A DNA stretch of 64,000 nucleotides. It comes from an uncultured Streptococcus sp. Its GTDB lineage: Bacteria > Bacillota > Bacilli > Lactobacillales > Streptococcaceae. Location: assembly GCF_905372115.1 (NCBI RefSeq), contig NZ_CAJPNR010000001.1:1-64000 (forward strand), written 5' to 3'. Each line of letters begins with the position of its first letter. The first letter of the stretch is position 1. A program made the translations under genes and the position numbers. This document shows, piece by piece, positions 8,239 to 16,826 of the stretch. A model generated the notes under the pieces. It was not told where the DNA came from. It saw nothing but the letters and a program-made list of their open reading frames with translations, and ran no database searches.

Positions 8239-8853
8239 TCAGAATTCATGTAGGAATTTCTCAATTATTTGAGCAAATGTTTCTGGCGCTTGGCTATTCA
8301 GAGAATGGCCGCCCTTTTCTATAATGCGAAGTTGAGAATCTTTTAGCAGCTTGTTAAGTTCATAGGCAGCTTTTAGATTGGGCTTGTCTTTGTTTCCGCA
8401 AACCAGCAGGCTGGGGAGCTTGATTTTCTTTACCTTATCAGTAAGATTTACCTTACGCAGTTCGGTCAAAATCCGCAGCATCTGGCCTTTATCCGCCCCT
8501 TGCTTGGTGAAGACGCTTTTGGGCATCAGTTTAAAGACGAGAATCTTCAGTCTGTAGAGAAAATTATCTGCTAAATTGTATTGAGTCCCGGATAAAATCA
8601 AACCCTTCAGATGAGTAAGAGCTTGGTCAGCTAGGTCCAGTGCCAGCAAGCCACCGAGTGACAAACCGACTAAGATAAAAGGCTGTTCTTCAGCTTGAAG
8701 GTGCTGGAGGGTTGCTTGTCGAATGTCTTGGTAACTTTCATTGCCCTTCGGAAAAAGAGCCAGCGACTCCGTTGGGACATCGGCTAGGGCTTCTTGAACT
8801 TCTTTCCAAGAACGCTCATCTTGCCCTAGTCCGTGCAGAAAGATAACTTTCAT
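8239..8853 (-). CDS. Alpha/beta hydrolase
   Basis: 204 residues. The start is the ATG at 8853: AAAGGAGAG precedes it and the protein then begins MKVIFLHGLGQDERSW, with the oxyanion-region HG motif. The nucleophile elbow is GLSLGG, the acid is probably the Asp of CGNKDKPN, and the catalytic His is in EKGGHSLN near the end. There is no signal peptide, so it is cytoplasmic. It starts one base after the pabB stop and is probably co-translated with it. The substrate is unknown; a link to folate precursor synthesis would be guesswork. Confidence 0.8.
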   Translation of the reverse strand: MKVIFLHGLGQDERSWKEVQEALADVPTESLALFPKGNESYQDIRQATLQHLQAEEQPFILVGLSLGGLLALDLADQALTHLKGLILSGTQYNLADNFLYRLKILVFKLMPKSVFTKQGADKGQMLRILTELRKVNLTDKVKKIKLPSLLVCGNKDKPNLKAAYELNKLLKDSQLRIIEKGGHSLNSQAPETFAQIIEKFLHEF

Positions 8854-8854
8854 G

Positions 8855-10585
8855 TCAGAGCTCTCCTTTATCAATCTCCAGCTCGTACAGTCCCCTGACT
8901 GCATTGCAGGCGTAGATTTTCTCTGCTTGAGCCAGGTCAGCTAACGTTAAAACTTTCTCAGTAGCCTGACCCTTATCCAGTAGCTGCTGGCGGTAGATAC
9001 CCTTGAGCAGGCCTAGTTCAGCTGGAGGCGTGTAGAGCTTGCCGTCTAGCTTCAGCAGCAGATTTCCGATAGAAGTTTCCAGCAGCTGGCCTTGGGCATT
9101 GTAGTAAATCTGTTCTTGCTGCTCCAAGGTCAGATGTGGCCGATGGCTGGTCTTGAAATAGGTGAAAGGCTGGGCTAGATTGGCTGTTTGCTTGACCAGT
9201 TTTGCCTTTCTGAAAGTCGCCGTCAGCGGCAGCAGAGGAGCCGCTTCCAGCTCAATACCGCCGTCTTTTTTAAGAGCTATACGCAGCCTGTAATCCTGCC
9301 CTTTATCCAGCTGAGCGCAGGTTTCTTCTAGCTCTTGCTTCAGTTTGTCTTGGTCAAAAGGATAGGCAAAGTAGCCAGCTGCTTCTGTCAGTCTTTGCAG
9401 GTGTTTGTCTTGCAAGGTCAGCTTTCCGTCCGTCACTTTTCCTGTAGAAATCAGGTAGAATCGCGGATTTTTCCGATAGAGGACGGCAGATTTTTGCTGG
9501 GTTTCGATGTATTCAGATTTCCACGTGCTGTCCCAAGTGATGCCGCCGCCAACGCCATAAATGGCTTTTCTTCCCTCCAGCTGGATGGTGCGGATGGCAA
9601 CGTTGAAAATCCGTCTCTGGTCTGGCAGGCAGATGCCGACTGTACCGCAGTAGACCCCGCGAGCAACTTTTTCTGTCGCCTTGATGATAGCCATGGTCGA
9701 AATCTTAGGTGCACCTGTAATGGATCCGCAAGGAAAGAGCGCCTTGAAAAGCTCTGCTAGCCCAATTCCCTCATGCAGCTGGCTTTTGATAGTAGAGGTC
9801 ATCTGCCAGACTGTAGAGTATTGCTCGACGCTGCAGAGATGCTCAACCCGCTCGCTGCCTGTCTGAGAAATGCGATTCATGTCATTGCGGAGCAAATCGA
9901 CAATCATCATATTTTCTGATCGGTTTTTGGCATCCTGGGCCAGCCATGCAGCCTGCTCTCTATCCTGCTCTAAGGTCAGTCCCCGATTGGTAGTTCCTTT
10001 CATAGGACGAGTGGTCAGCTCACCTCGGTGCTCCTCGAAAAAGAGCTCAGGACTGATGGACAAGATGGCGGTCTCATCATGCTCCACATAGGCATTGTAG
10101 GCAGCATTTTGCTCGACGACCAGCCTATTGTAAATAGCCAAGCTGTCCTCAGGATTGAGCTCCGCGCACAGCTGTACCGTGTAGTTGACCTGATAAGTAT
10201 CGCCCTGGCGGATATGATGATGAATGGTCTCAATAGCCTTCTGGTACTCTTGCTCAGAAGTCAGCCCCTGCCAAGCCGCTGGCATTTCCACTTCCTCATA
10301 GGTCAAGGGAATGGCAGCCTCCTCGGCCTTATCGTGGATGGTAAAGTAGAGGAGGTATTCTTTCTGGAGCGGAGAGGAATGAACTTGGAACTTTTCCTCA
10401 AAGGCTGGAGCTGCTTCATAGCTGACATATCCGACAGCGTAGTATCCTTTCACCTGCCAGCCCTCAATCTCTGTTAAAAGCGCCTCTACCTGGTCAAGAC
10501 GGCGAGTCTTTAGCTCCTTGATGGGATTCGAAAAAATCAGGCGTTGGCCCAACTGCTTAAAATCAATAATCGTTTTCTTGTGCAT
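8855..10585 (-). CDS. pabB: Aminodeoxychorismate synthase component I fused to a PabC-like lyase domain
   Basis: 576 residues. Residues 1-365 are a chorismate-binding enzyme with PMKGTT (194-199; lysine here is typical of aminodeoxychorismate rather than anthranilate synthase), DLLRNDMNRIS and FPCGSITGAPK (284-294). From about 372 a second domain resembles fold-type IV PLP aminodeoxychorismate lyase (ETSIGNLLL, GLLKGIYRQQLL). Together they would convert chorismate to p-aminobenzoate for folate, with a PabA glutaminase encoded elsewhere. Such PabB-PabC fusions are common in streptococci. The Shine-Dalgarno sequence before the ATG is poor. Confidence 0.88.
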   Translation of the reverse strand: MHKKTIIDFKQLGQRLIFSNPIKELKTRRLDQVEALLTEIEGWQVKGYYAVGYVSYEAAPAFEEKFQVHSSPLQKEYLLYFTIHDKAEEAAIPLTYEEVEMPAAWQGLTSEQEYQKAIETIHHHIRQGDTYQVNYTVQLCAELNPEDSLAIYNRLVVEQNAAYNAYVEHDETAILSISPELFFEEHRGELTTRPMKGTTNRGLTLEQDREQAAWLAQDAKNRSENMMIVDLLRNDMNRISQTGSERVEHLCSVEQYSTVWQMTSTIKSQLHEGIGLAELFKALFPCGSITGAPKISTMAIIKATEKVARGVYCGTVGICLPDQRRIFNVAIRTIQLEGRKAIYGVGGGITWDSTWKSEYIETQQKSAVLYRKNPRFYLISTGKVTDGKLTLQDKHLQRLTEAAGYFAYPFDQDKLKQELEETCAQLDKGQDYRLRIALKKDGGIELEAAPLLPLTATFRKAKLVKQTANLAQPFTYFKTSHRPHLTLEQQEQIYYNAQGQLLETSIGNLLLKLDGKLYTPPAELGLLKGIYRQQLLDKGQATEKVLTLADLAQAEKIYACNAVRGLYELEIDKGEL

Positions 10586-10658
10586 AAGCTTATTTTATCA
10601 TAAGATAATTTGAATGAAAACGGATTTATCGGATGTGACAATCATTCTTTTATAAAGG

Positions 10659-10688
10659 TTGACAGATTAGAAAGTGACTAGGTATACT
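10659..10688 (+). promoter_or_regulatory. Promoter of the small membrane-protein gene
   Basis: TTGACA (10659-10664), 18-base spacer, TATACT (10683-10688), 29 bases before the ATG of the frameshifted gene. Confidence 0.75.
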
Positions 10689-10717
10689 ATGTTTAAAAAA
10701 GAAAGAATGAGATTGCT

Positions 10718-11090
10718 ATGAAGTCAAAGAAATTGTTATTGGTAAATGGGATAGCTGGTATCTTGGGGGGGCATTCTAATCCTTTACGCTTCTTCTCAGA
10801 GATGGCACTGGGAAATAGTTGCTTTAGTTCCCAAAATGGTCGAAAAGTCTGACTGGGGCGTCCTGATCATACTGATCAGCTTGCTGCTTCTTTGTCTTTC
10901 CCTAGCTGGAATGGCTCATTATAGTGAAGAGCCAAGAGTCAATAAGATGAGCCATAAGCTTCTCTTTTTCGCCTTTCTTGCAGGAATCATTCCATTTTTG
11001 GGGAACTTGGCTGGCGTTCTAGCTATCATATCGGGGATTTTTTATCTTCAAGATGTACCCAAATTCAAGAGCGATGACAAAGCTGACTGA
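10718..11090 (+). pseudogene. Small membrane protein interrupted at a G7 tract
   Basis: From the ATG at 10718, frame 1 reads MKSKKLLLVNGIAGILGG and then runs into a non-hydrophobic tail ending at a TGA near 10850. Removing one G from the seven-G run at 10765-10771 joins it to the downstream frame, giving a continuous ~123-residue protein with three or four membrane helices (GILGGILILYASS, VLIILISLLLLCLSLAGMA, LLFFAFLAGIIPFLGNLAG) and a charged tail. With the good promoter upstream, this looks like one gene disrupted by a single-base slip: phase variation, a fixed mutation, or a sequencing error. The function is unknown. Confidence 0.65.
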
Positions 11091-11178
11091 CCTATGTGTC
11101 GCTCTGCTTCCTCCTGCTCGAAAGCCCTCGAAAATTATGATAAAATAAGGAAATGACAAAACCTTAAAAGGAAGCCTT

Positions 11179-12270
11179 ATGAAAAAAATAAATGAATCTT
11201 ATAAACTAATCATCTTTGCGGCGCTTGCTCTGGCTCTGGTTCTCTATATCGGGAATATCTGGTCTGGCCTGCAGAGCCTGACTTCGGTTTTTTCGCCTAT
11301 TATACTGGGTGGAGTCCTAGCCTTTATCTTTAATGTGCCCATGAAAAAGCTGGAAGATTTCTTGGACAAATGCAGAGTCCCTCAGAAGTTGCAGCGCGGT
11401 TTGGCCTTGGTTTTAGAGGTGCTGATTTTAGCTCTCATTATGACAGGGATTGTTTCTATTGTCGTGCCGACTCTGACTACAGCGGTCAATCAGCTGAGCG
11501 AAACAATCGGCAAGGTAGCGCCTCAGGTAGCCAAGTGGCTGCAGCAGTCTGGTTTGCTTTCCTCTAGCCAGCTGAAAGATTTGACCAAGCAACTGCAAAA
11601 CAGTGACATTGTCAACCGAGCCATCTCTCTTCTGGGCAGCCTAACGGGCAATATCTCTGCTATCTTTGGCAATTTCTTTTCTGTCATCATGTCTATTTTT
11701 CTCATGTTTGCCTTCTTGAGCAGCAAGGAGCATTTGCAGACAATCACTAGCCGTCTCCTGCAGGTCCTGCTTCCTGAGAAAGCTGTGAAACGCCTATCCT
11801 ATGTCGGTTCTGTCATTGTTGAGACCTATGATAAGTTCCTGATGGGGCAGATGATTGAGGCCGTCATTGTTGGGATTTTAGTCTTTATCGCCTACTCTCT
11901 GACAGGTCTGCCTTATGCGGCCTTGACAGGAGTTTTGGCTGGAGTGCTATCCTTTATTCCCTACATAGGGCCATTCTCAGCTTGTGCTCTGGGAGCTATC
12001 TTTATCTTTACCGATAGCCCTTGGAAAGCCCTTCTCTCTATCGCAGTCTTTCAGGGAGTGCAGCTGATTGAGGGCAATGTTATCTATCCGCGCGTGGTTG
12101 GCCAATCCGTCGGTCTCCCAACTCTCTTTACTCTAGCCGCCGCCCTGATTGGGGGCAACCTCTTTGGCTTGGTCGGCATGATTTTCTTCACGCCTATCTT
12201 TGCAGTTATCTACCGCTTAGTTAGAGAGTTTGTTGTGGAGAAGGAGGAGAAAGAACCAGTTAAAGAATGA
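11179..12270 (+). CDS. AI-2E (PerM) family transporter
   Basis: 363 residues with about eight membrane helices in the AI-2E/PerM layout: two or three helices at 10-95, a soluble stretch at 110-150 (SETIGKVAPQVAKWLQ), then a C-terminal helical block with GVLAGVLSFIPYIGPF and GNVIYPRVVGQSVGLP, both characteristic of the family. AAGGAAG precedes the ATG. Members have been tied to autoinducer-2 export or ion antiport, but the substrate here is not predictable. It is a single-gene unit ended by a terminator. Confidence 0.85.
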   Translation: MKKINESYKLIIFAALALALVLYIGNIWSGLQSLTSVFSPIILGGVLAFIFNVPMKKLEDFLDKCRVPQKLQRGLALVLEVLILALIMTGIVSIVVPTLTTAVNQLSETIGKVAPQVAKWLQQSGLLSSSQLKDLTKQLQNSDIVNRAISLLGSLTGNISAIFGNFFSVIMSIFLMFAFLSSKEHLQTITSRLLQVLLPEKAVKRLSYVGSVIVETYDKFLMGQMIEAVIVGILVFIAYSLTGLPYAALTGVLAGVLSFIPYIGPFSACALGAIFIFTDSPWKALLSIAVFQGVQLIEGNVIYPRVVGQSVGLPTLFTLAAALIGGNLFGLVGMIFFTPIFAVIYRLVREFVVEKEEKEPVKE

Positions 12271-12272
12271 AA

Positions 12273-12308
12273 AGAAACCAATGAGATTTTATTCTCGCTG
12301 GTTTTTCT
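12273..12308 (+). terminator. Terminator of the AI-2E transporter gene
   Basis: AAACCAatGAGA / TCTCgcTGGTTT hairpin followed by TTTCTTTTT. Confidence 0.8.
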
Positions 12309-12402
12309 TTTTCCAAGGTCATAACTTCTACCTATAGCAAACAATAATTTCAGTCAATAGTGTTGTTAAAATAGGGCTTTTGGATTGGTTGATGAGGTTG
12401 GT

Positions 12403-12419
12403 TATAGTTTTAGACTATA
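12403..12419 (+). promoter_or_regulatory. MET-box upstream of metE
   Basis: TATAGTTTTAGACTATA differs at one position from the 17-base palindrome TATAGTTTnAAACTATA described for streptococcal methionine genes and read by the LysR-type activator MetR/MtaR. It lies about 80 bases before the metE ATG, a fitting position for activation. A clear -35 is absent; TATACA (12442-12447) is a possible -10. Confidence 0.75.
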
Positions 12420-12499
12420 TCAAACTCTGGGAAATTCCAATTATACAGAGGGGGGATTTTCTGATAAGATAAAATCAAGAAAAATTTTGGAGGACGTTT

Positions 12500-14752
12500 A
12501 TGTCAACGACTATCATTGGTTTCCCACGTTTGGGCGAATTCCGCGAATTGAAATTTACTACTGAAAAATACTTTAGACATGAAATCTCAGCAGAAGAGCT
12601 TCTGGCTGCGGCCAAAGAGCTGCGCGCTAAGCACTGGAATATTGTTAAGGAAAAAGGAATTTCAGAGCTTCCGTCTAATGATTTTTCTCATTATGATAAT
12701 GTGCTGGATGCGGCCTTTCTCTTTAACGTGGTGCCGTCATCTGTGCAAGGCTTGGAGTTGACTGACTTGGAGCGGTATTTTGCCTTGGCTCGTGGCTATC
12801 AGGGCGAAAAAGGAGATGTCCGTGCTCTTCCGATGAAGAAATGGTTCAACACTAACTACCACTATATCGTTCCTAAATTTGAAAAAGAAACCCAAGTCAA
12901 GCTGGCTGGGCATAAGATTTTTGATGAATTTGCAGAAGCAAAAGAGTTGGGCTTGGTAACCCGTCCAGTTGTGGTTGGTCCATTCACTCTCCTGCAAGTA
13001 TCTGACTTTGAAGACGGTGTGGCTCCGGCTGACTTTGTCGATGCCCTGGCTGCAGCTTATCAAGAAGTTTTTGCAAAATTAGCAGAGCTGGGCGCAGAGC
13101 GTATCCAGCTGGATGAGCCAAGTCTGGTCAAGGATCTGTCAGCAGAAGAAAAAGCTCTCTTCTTGGACCTTTATAAGAAGCTTTTGGCAGACAAGAAAGG
13201 TCTTGAAGTTTTGATTCAAACCTACTTTGGTGATGTTCGTGATATCTATGCAGACCTTGTAGAGTTGCCAGTAGATGCGATTGGTTTGGACTTTGTAGAA
13301 GGCAAGAAAACTCTTGACCTTGTAAAAGGTGGCTTCCCAGCTGATAAGACACTTTATGCAGGGATTGTCAATGGTAAAAATATCTGGCGCAACAACTACG
13401 AAAAGAGCTTGGCAGTGCTTGAGCAAATCCCAGCTGAAAACATCGTCTTGACAAGCTCATGTTCGCTGCTCCATGTGCCATTTACAACGGCTAATGAAGA
13501 TTTTGAACCAGCAATCTTGAACCACTTTGCCTTTGCGGTAGAAAAATTGGATGAAATCCGTGACTTGGATGCTATCCGCAATGGTGGTGGTGCAGAAGCA
13601 CTTGCTGCTAACAAGGCTCTCTTTGCAGCAGAGCGTGTTGGGCAAAATGCAGATCTGGCTGCTCGGATTGCTGGCTTGACGGATGCAGACTACACTCGCC
13701 TGCCAGTCTTTGCAGAACGTGAAGAAATCCAGCACAAGACACTCAATCTGCCACCATTGCCAACTACGACAATTGGCTCCTTCCCTCAAACCAAGGAAGT
13801 CCGTGCCAAACGCTTGGCTTTCCGCAAGGGCGAGCTGTCAGCAGAAGACTATGACAAGTTCTTGGCTGAGCAAATTGATGATTGGATCAAGTGGCAAGAA
13901 GAAGTCGGCTTTGACGTGCTGGTGCATGGCGAGTTCGAGCGTAATGACATGGTTGAGTACTTCGGTCAAAACCTGTCTGGCTACCTCTTCTCTAAGAATG
14001 GTTGGGTACAATCATACGGTATGCGTGGGGTGAAACCACCAATCATCTGGGGTGATGTGACTCGTCTCAACCCGATTACTGTTAAATGGTCTAGCTACGC
14101 ACAAAGCCGTACTGACAAACCTGTTAAGGGTATGTTGACTGGACCTGTAACCATCCTAAACTGGTCTTTCCCACGTGAAGACATTTCTATCAAGGATTCT
14201 ACTCTTCAAATTGCTCTTGCTATCAAGGATGAAGTTCTTGACCTTGAAGCTGCTGGTGTTAAGATTATCCAAATTGACGAGGCTGCTCTTCGTGAGAAAT
14301 TACCACTCCGTCGCAGCGACTGGTACGAAGACTACCTTGACTGGGCAATTCCAGCCTTCCGCTTGGTACACTCAACAGTAGCGCCTGATACGCAAATCCA
14401 CACTCACATGTGTTACTCAGAATTTACCGATATCATCCCTGCTATCGACAACATGGATGCGGACGTGATTTCCTTTGAAGCTAGCCGCTCTAACTTGGAA
14501 ATCCTAGATGAGCTCAAGGCTAAGAACTTCCAGACAGAAGTAGGGCCTGGAGTTTACGATATCCACTCACCGCGCGTGCCGAATGAAGGAGAAATTGACC
14601 ATACGATCGAAGCTATCTTGGCTAAGGTGCCAAGCAGCAAGGTCTGGATCAACCCTGACTGTGGTTTGAAAACACGTGGTATCCCAGAAACTAAAGCTAG
14701 CTTGGAGCGCTTAGTAGAAGCAGCTAAAGAAGCTAGACAACACCTGAAATAA
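12500..14752 (+). CDS. metE: Cobalamin-independent methionine synthase
   Basis: 750 residues, the normal length of MetE, with the N-terminal half related to the catalytic C-terminal half. Zinc and homocysteine ligands are visible: His636 and Cys638 in HTHMCYSEF, Glu in DVISFEAS (about 660) and Cys721 in NPDCGLKTRG. It moves the methyl group of 5-methyltetrahydropteroyl-polyglutamate to homocysteine. GGAGG lies 7 bases before the ATG. The MET-box upstream and metF downstream form a classical methionine unit; metF supplies the methyl-folate. Confidence 0.97.
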   Translation: MSTTIIGFPRLGEFRELKFTTEKYFRHEISAEELLAAAKELRAKHWNIVKEKGISELPSNDFSHYDNVLDAAFLFNVVPSSVQGLELTDLERYFALARGYQGEKGDVRALPMKKWFNTNYHYIVPKFEKETQVKLAGHKIFDEFAEAKELGLVTRPVVVGPFTLLQVSDFEDGVAPADFVDALAAAYQEVFAKLAELGAERIQLDEPSLVKDLSAEEKALFLDLYKKLLADKKGLEVLIQTYFGDVRDIYADLVELPVDAIGLDFVEGKKTLDLVKGGFPADKTLYAGIVNGKNIWRNNYEKSLAVLEQIPAENIVLTSSCSLLHVPFTTANEDFEPAILNHFAFAVEKLDEIRDLDAIRNGGGAEALAANKALFAAERVGQNADLAARIAGLTDADYTRLPVFAEREEIQHKTLNLPPLPTTTIGSFPQTKEVRAKRLAFRKGELSAEDYDKFLAEQIDDWIKWQEEVGFDVLVHGEFERNDMVEYFGQNLSGYLFSKNGWVQSYGMRGVKPPIIWGDVTRLNPITVKWSSYAQSRTDKPVKGMLTGPVTILNWSFPREDISIKDSTLQIALAIKDEVLDLEAAGVKIIQIDEAALREKLPLRRSDWYEDYLDWAIPAFRLVHSTVAPDTQIHTHMCYSEFTDIIPAIDNMDADVISFEASRSNLEILDELKAKNFQTEVGPGVYDIHSPRVPNEGEIDHTIEAILAKVPSSKVWINPDCGLKTRGIPETKASLERLVEAAKEARQHLK

Positions 14753-14808
14753 ACCTCCTCGAACCTCAACAGTTGATCTTGATGGAGGAACATACTAAAA
14801 CTGAAGCA

Positions 14809-14855
14809 GAGCTGACAATCCTGCAGGAGCTATTCTTCTAGGATTGTCCTCAGCT
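14809..14855 (+). other. Hairpin between metE and metF
   Basis: CAATCCT / AGGATTG stem, extended by GCTGA / CTCAGC outside, with no T-run after it. It could stabilise or process the metE-metF transcript or set the metE:metF ratio; no function is shown. Confidence 0.4.
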
Positions 14856-14889
14856 ATCGCTACCATCATTGAAAGGAACTTTTTGTTAT

Positions 14890-15768
14890 ATGGTTCGTCG
14901 TCATACACCTAGTCTCTCATTTGAAGTATTTCCTCCCAATCCGGCAGTAGGCAATGATAAGATTTTTCAGGCGTTGAGAGAGATGCAAGATCTGGCTCCT
15001 CACTTTATCAGTGTGACAGCCAGCAATAATAAGTTTGACATTGAGGAGACGACGGTTCGTTTGACGGAGTTCATCGCCAACGACCTCAAGATTCCGACGA
15101 TTGCTCACTTACCTGCGGTCTATCTGACCAAGGACATGGTGTCTAATATCTTGCAGTCTTTGGATCGGGTTGGTGTCCATCAGATTTTAGCTTTGCGAGG
15201 GGATATTTTTCCAGATGTGGCGCCTAAGGATGATTTTACCTATGCGACTGACTTGATTGAATACATCAAGACAGAAGCACCGCACTTTGACATCATCGGA
15301 GCCTGCTATCCGGAGGGCCATCCGGATTCTCCAAATCAGATTTCGGATATTCAAAATCTCAAGAAAAAGGTGGATGCTGGCTGTTCTAGTCTGGTGACTC
15401 AGCTTTTCTTTGACAATGAGCGCTTTTATGACTTTCAGGACAAGTGCATTTTAGCGGGTATTGAAGTGCCTATCCATGCTGGGATTATGCCGATTCTCAA
15501 TCGCAATCAGGCTCTGCGCCTTCTCAAAACATGTGAGAATATCAAGTTGCCAAGAAAATTCCGGGCTATTCTGGATAAGTACGAACATGACCCAGAGTCT
15601 CTGAGAGCAGCTGGTCTGGCTTATGCTGTGGATCAAATTGTTGACTTGGTGACCCAGGATGTGGCGGGCATACACCTTTACACTATGAATAATGCTGCAA
15701 CAGCCTACCATATCTATAAGGCTACCCATGCCCTCTTTAATCATAACCCATCCGTCCAATCTTTCTAA
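14890..15768 (+). CDS. metF: 5,10-methylenetetrahydrofolate reductase
   Basis: 292 residues from the ATG at 14890 (MVRRHTPSLSFEVFPPN); AAAGGA sits 14 bases upstream. An in-frame TTG at 14869 overlaps that Shine-Dalgarno sequence and is not preferred. The flavin TIM-barrel family is recognised by SFEVFPP near the N-terminus, FISVTASNN, LALRGD and a late GIMP motif (PIHAGIMPILN). It reduces methylene-THF to 5-methyl-THF for MetE and is probably co-transcribed with metE, as no terminator lies between them. Confidence 0.93.
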   Translation: MVRRHTPSLSFEVFPPNPAVGNDKIFQALREMQDLAPHFISVTASNNKFDIEETTVRLTEFIANDLKIPTIAHLPAVYLTKDMVSNILQSLDRVGVHQILALRGDIFPDVAPKDDFTYATDLIEYIKTEAPHFDIIGACYPEGHPDSPNQISDIQNLKKKVDAGCSSLVTQLFFDNERFYDFQDKCILAGIEVPIHAGIMPILNRNQALRLLKTCENIKLPRKFRAILDKYEHDPESLRAAGLAYAVDQIVDLVTQDVAGIHLYTMNNAATAYHIYKATHALFNHNPSVQSF

Positions 15769-15779
15769 GATGAATGAAG

Positions 15780-15818
15780 AAACCACTAATCAGATTCAGT
15801 TGCTGTTTAGTGGTTTTT
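15780..15818 (+). terminator. Terminator of metE-metF
   Basis: AAACCACTAA / TTTAGTGGTTTTT hairpin shortly after the metF stop. Confidence 0.8.
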
Positions 15819-15828
15819 GTTTTATAAT
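15800..15828 (+). promoter_or_regulatory. Promoter of the AraC regulator, overlapping the metF terminator
   Basis: TTGCTG (15800-15805), 17 bases, TATAAT (15823-15828). The -35 lies in the loop of the preceding terminator, so the two signals share DNA. Confidence 0.5.
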
Positions 15829-15865
15829 AAGGATAAAAAAATTATCCAAATCTAAGGAGGAGCTG

Positions 15866-16714
15866 ATGGAGCATTCGCTAACCTTGGTTAAGTCTATGCA
15901 GTTTGGCCAAGAAGATTGTTTTTTTGCCTTCTGTGGTTATTCAAAAACGGAAGCCCATCATAGCTTTGGGCCGGCTGTCCGGGATGTTTATGTCATTCAT
16001 ATCGTACTGGAGGGACGGGGGACTTACTCCGTGGGCAATCAGCGCTATGATTTGCAGGAAGGGCAGGGCTTTGTGGTGCCGCCAGGTCAATCGGTCTTTT
16101 ATCAGGCTGACAGGGAAGAGCCTTGGTCTTATGTCTGGATGGGACTGGGTGGGCGTCTCTTGCCTCGCTATCTGCAGGCTCTGGGCTTACAGTCGAGCCA
16201 ATGGTCTTTTGAGCTGACTTCTTTGCAGGAATTTAAGGCCTTGGTCTTTGAAAGTTTGGCCTATGAGGGCAGCGGAATAATAGCTGAACTAGCTCTGCAA
16301 AGGCAAGTTTATCGCTTTTTAGAACTCTTGTCCCAGCGTCTTAAGCAGACATCCTTAATCACGGAAAGCCGTCGGGTCAATCCTTATGTCCAGCAGGTCT
16401 TGGAACTACTGAGCAGTCATCTGCCAGAAAGTTTATCTGTGCAGGAGTTGGCGCAGAAATTGGCGCTGCACCCTTCCTACCTATCTCGGCTTTTCAAGGA
16501 TGAAGTAGGCAAGGGGATTAAGGAGTACAGCAATGATTTGCGGCTCAATATGGCTGCTGATTTATTGACGAGCAGCCAGCTTTCGGTGGAAGAGATTGCC
16601 AATAAGACAGGCTTTGCCGGAACACAGAGCTTTTCAAAAGCTTTCAAGAAGGCGCGTGGCCAGTCACCCTTGAATTTTCGCAAGGCTAGCTCTCATCTGG
16701 GGCAGGAGCTGTAA
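15866..16714 (+). CDS. msmR: AraC-family regulator of alpha-galactoside use (MsmR/RafR-like)
   Basis: 282 residues from the ATG at 15866, which follows AAGGAGG by 5 bases. The N-terminal half is a cupin-like sugar-sensing domain (VIHIVLEGRGTYSVG, EGQGFVVPPGQ). The last ~100 residues contain two helix-turn-helix motifs, LSVQELAQKLALHPSYLSRLF and LSVEEIANKTGFAGTQSFSKAF. Placement directly before an alpha-galactosidase matches msmR-aga in S. mutans and rafR-aga in S. pneumoniae, so it probably activates aga when melibiose or raffinose is present. The sugar specificity is inferred from context. Confidence 0.8.
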   Translation: MEHSLTLVKSMQFGQEDCFFAFCGYSKTEAHHSFGPAVRDVYVIHIVLEGRGTYSVGNQRYDLQEGQGFVVPPGQSVFYQADREEPWSYVWMGLGGRLLPRYLQALGLQSSQWSFELTSLQEFKALVFESLAYEGSGIIAELALQRQVYRFLELLSQRLKQTSLITESRRVNPYVQQVLELLSSHLPESLSVQELAQKLALHPSYLSRLFKDEVGKGIKEYSNDLRLNMAADLLTSSQLSVEEIANKTGFAGTQSFSKAFKKARGQSPLNFRKASSHLGQEL

Positions 16715-16746
16715 AAAGTCACATTTGGATAAATAAAACTAGAAAG

Positions 16747-16776
16747 AAAGGCTTACCAAAAGGGGTGGCCTTTTTT
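16747..16776 (+). terminator. Terminator of the AraC regulator gene
   Basis: AAAGGC..ACC / GGT.GCCTTTTTT hairpin 33 bases after the stop. Confidence 0.7.
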
Positions 16777-16781
16777 ATAAT
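16753..16781 (+). promoter_or_regulatory. Candidate aga promoter inside the upstream terminator
   Basis: TTACCA (16753-16758), 17 bases, TATAAT (16776-16781). The hexamers overlap the hairpin and T-run of the preceding terminator, the same arrangement as at 15800. Confidence 0.5.
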
Positions 16782-16793
16782 GAAAGGAGAAGC

Positions 16794-16826
16794 ATGATTA
16801 GAGATAGCGAAAGGAGAAGGTCATGA
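16794..16826 (+). CDS. Ten-codon upstream ORF overlapping the aga start
   Basis: ATG at 16794, preceded by AAAGGAGAAGC, encodes MIRDSERRRS and stops at a TGA that overlaps the aga ATG (ATGA). A second AAAGGAGAAG inside the ORF serves aga. It could couple translation of aga to the leader. It may also be only a short duplication of the ribosome-binding region. Confidence 0.4.
   Translation: MIRDSERRRS

Noticed and set aside
12313..12499. T-box or SAM riboswitch before metE
   Set aside because: No specifier-antiterminator layout or SAM aptamer core; the MET-box explains control better.
15692..15865. 58-residue extension of the AraC regulator
   Set aside because: It overlaps the metF end, terminator and promoter; AAGGAGG marks the start at 15866.
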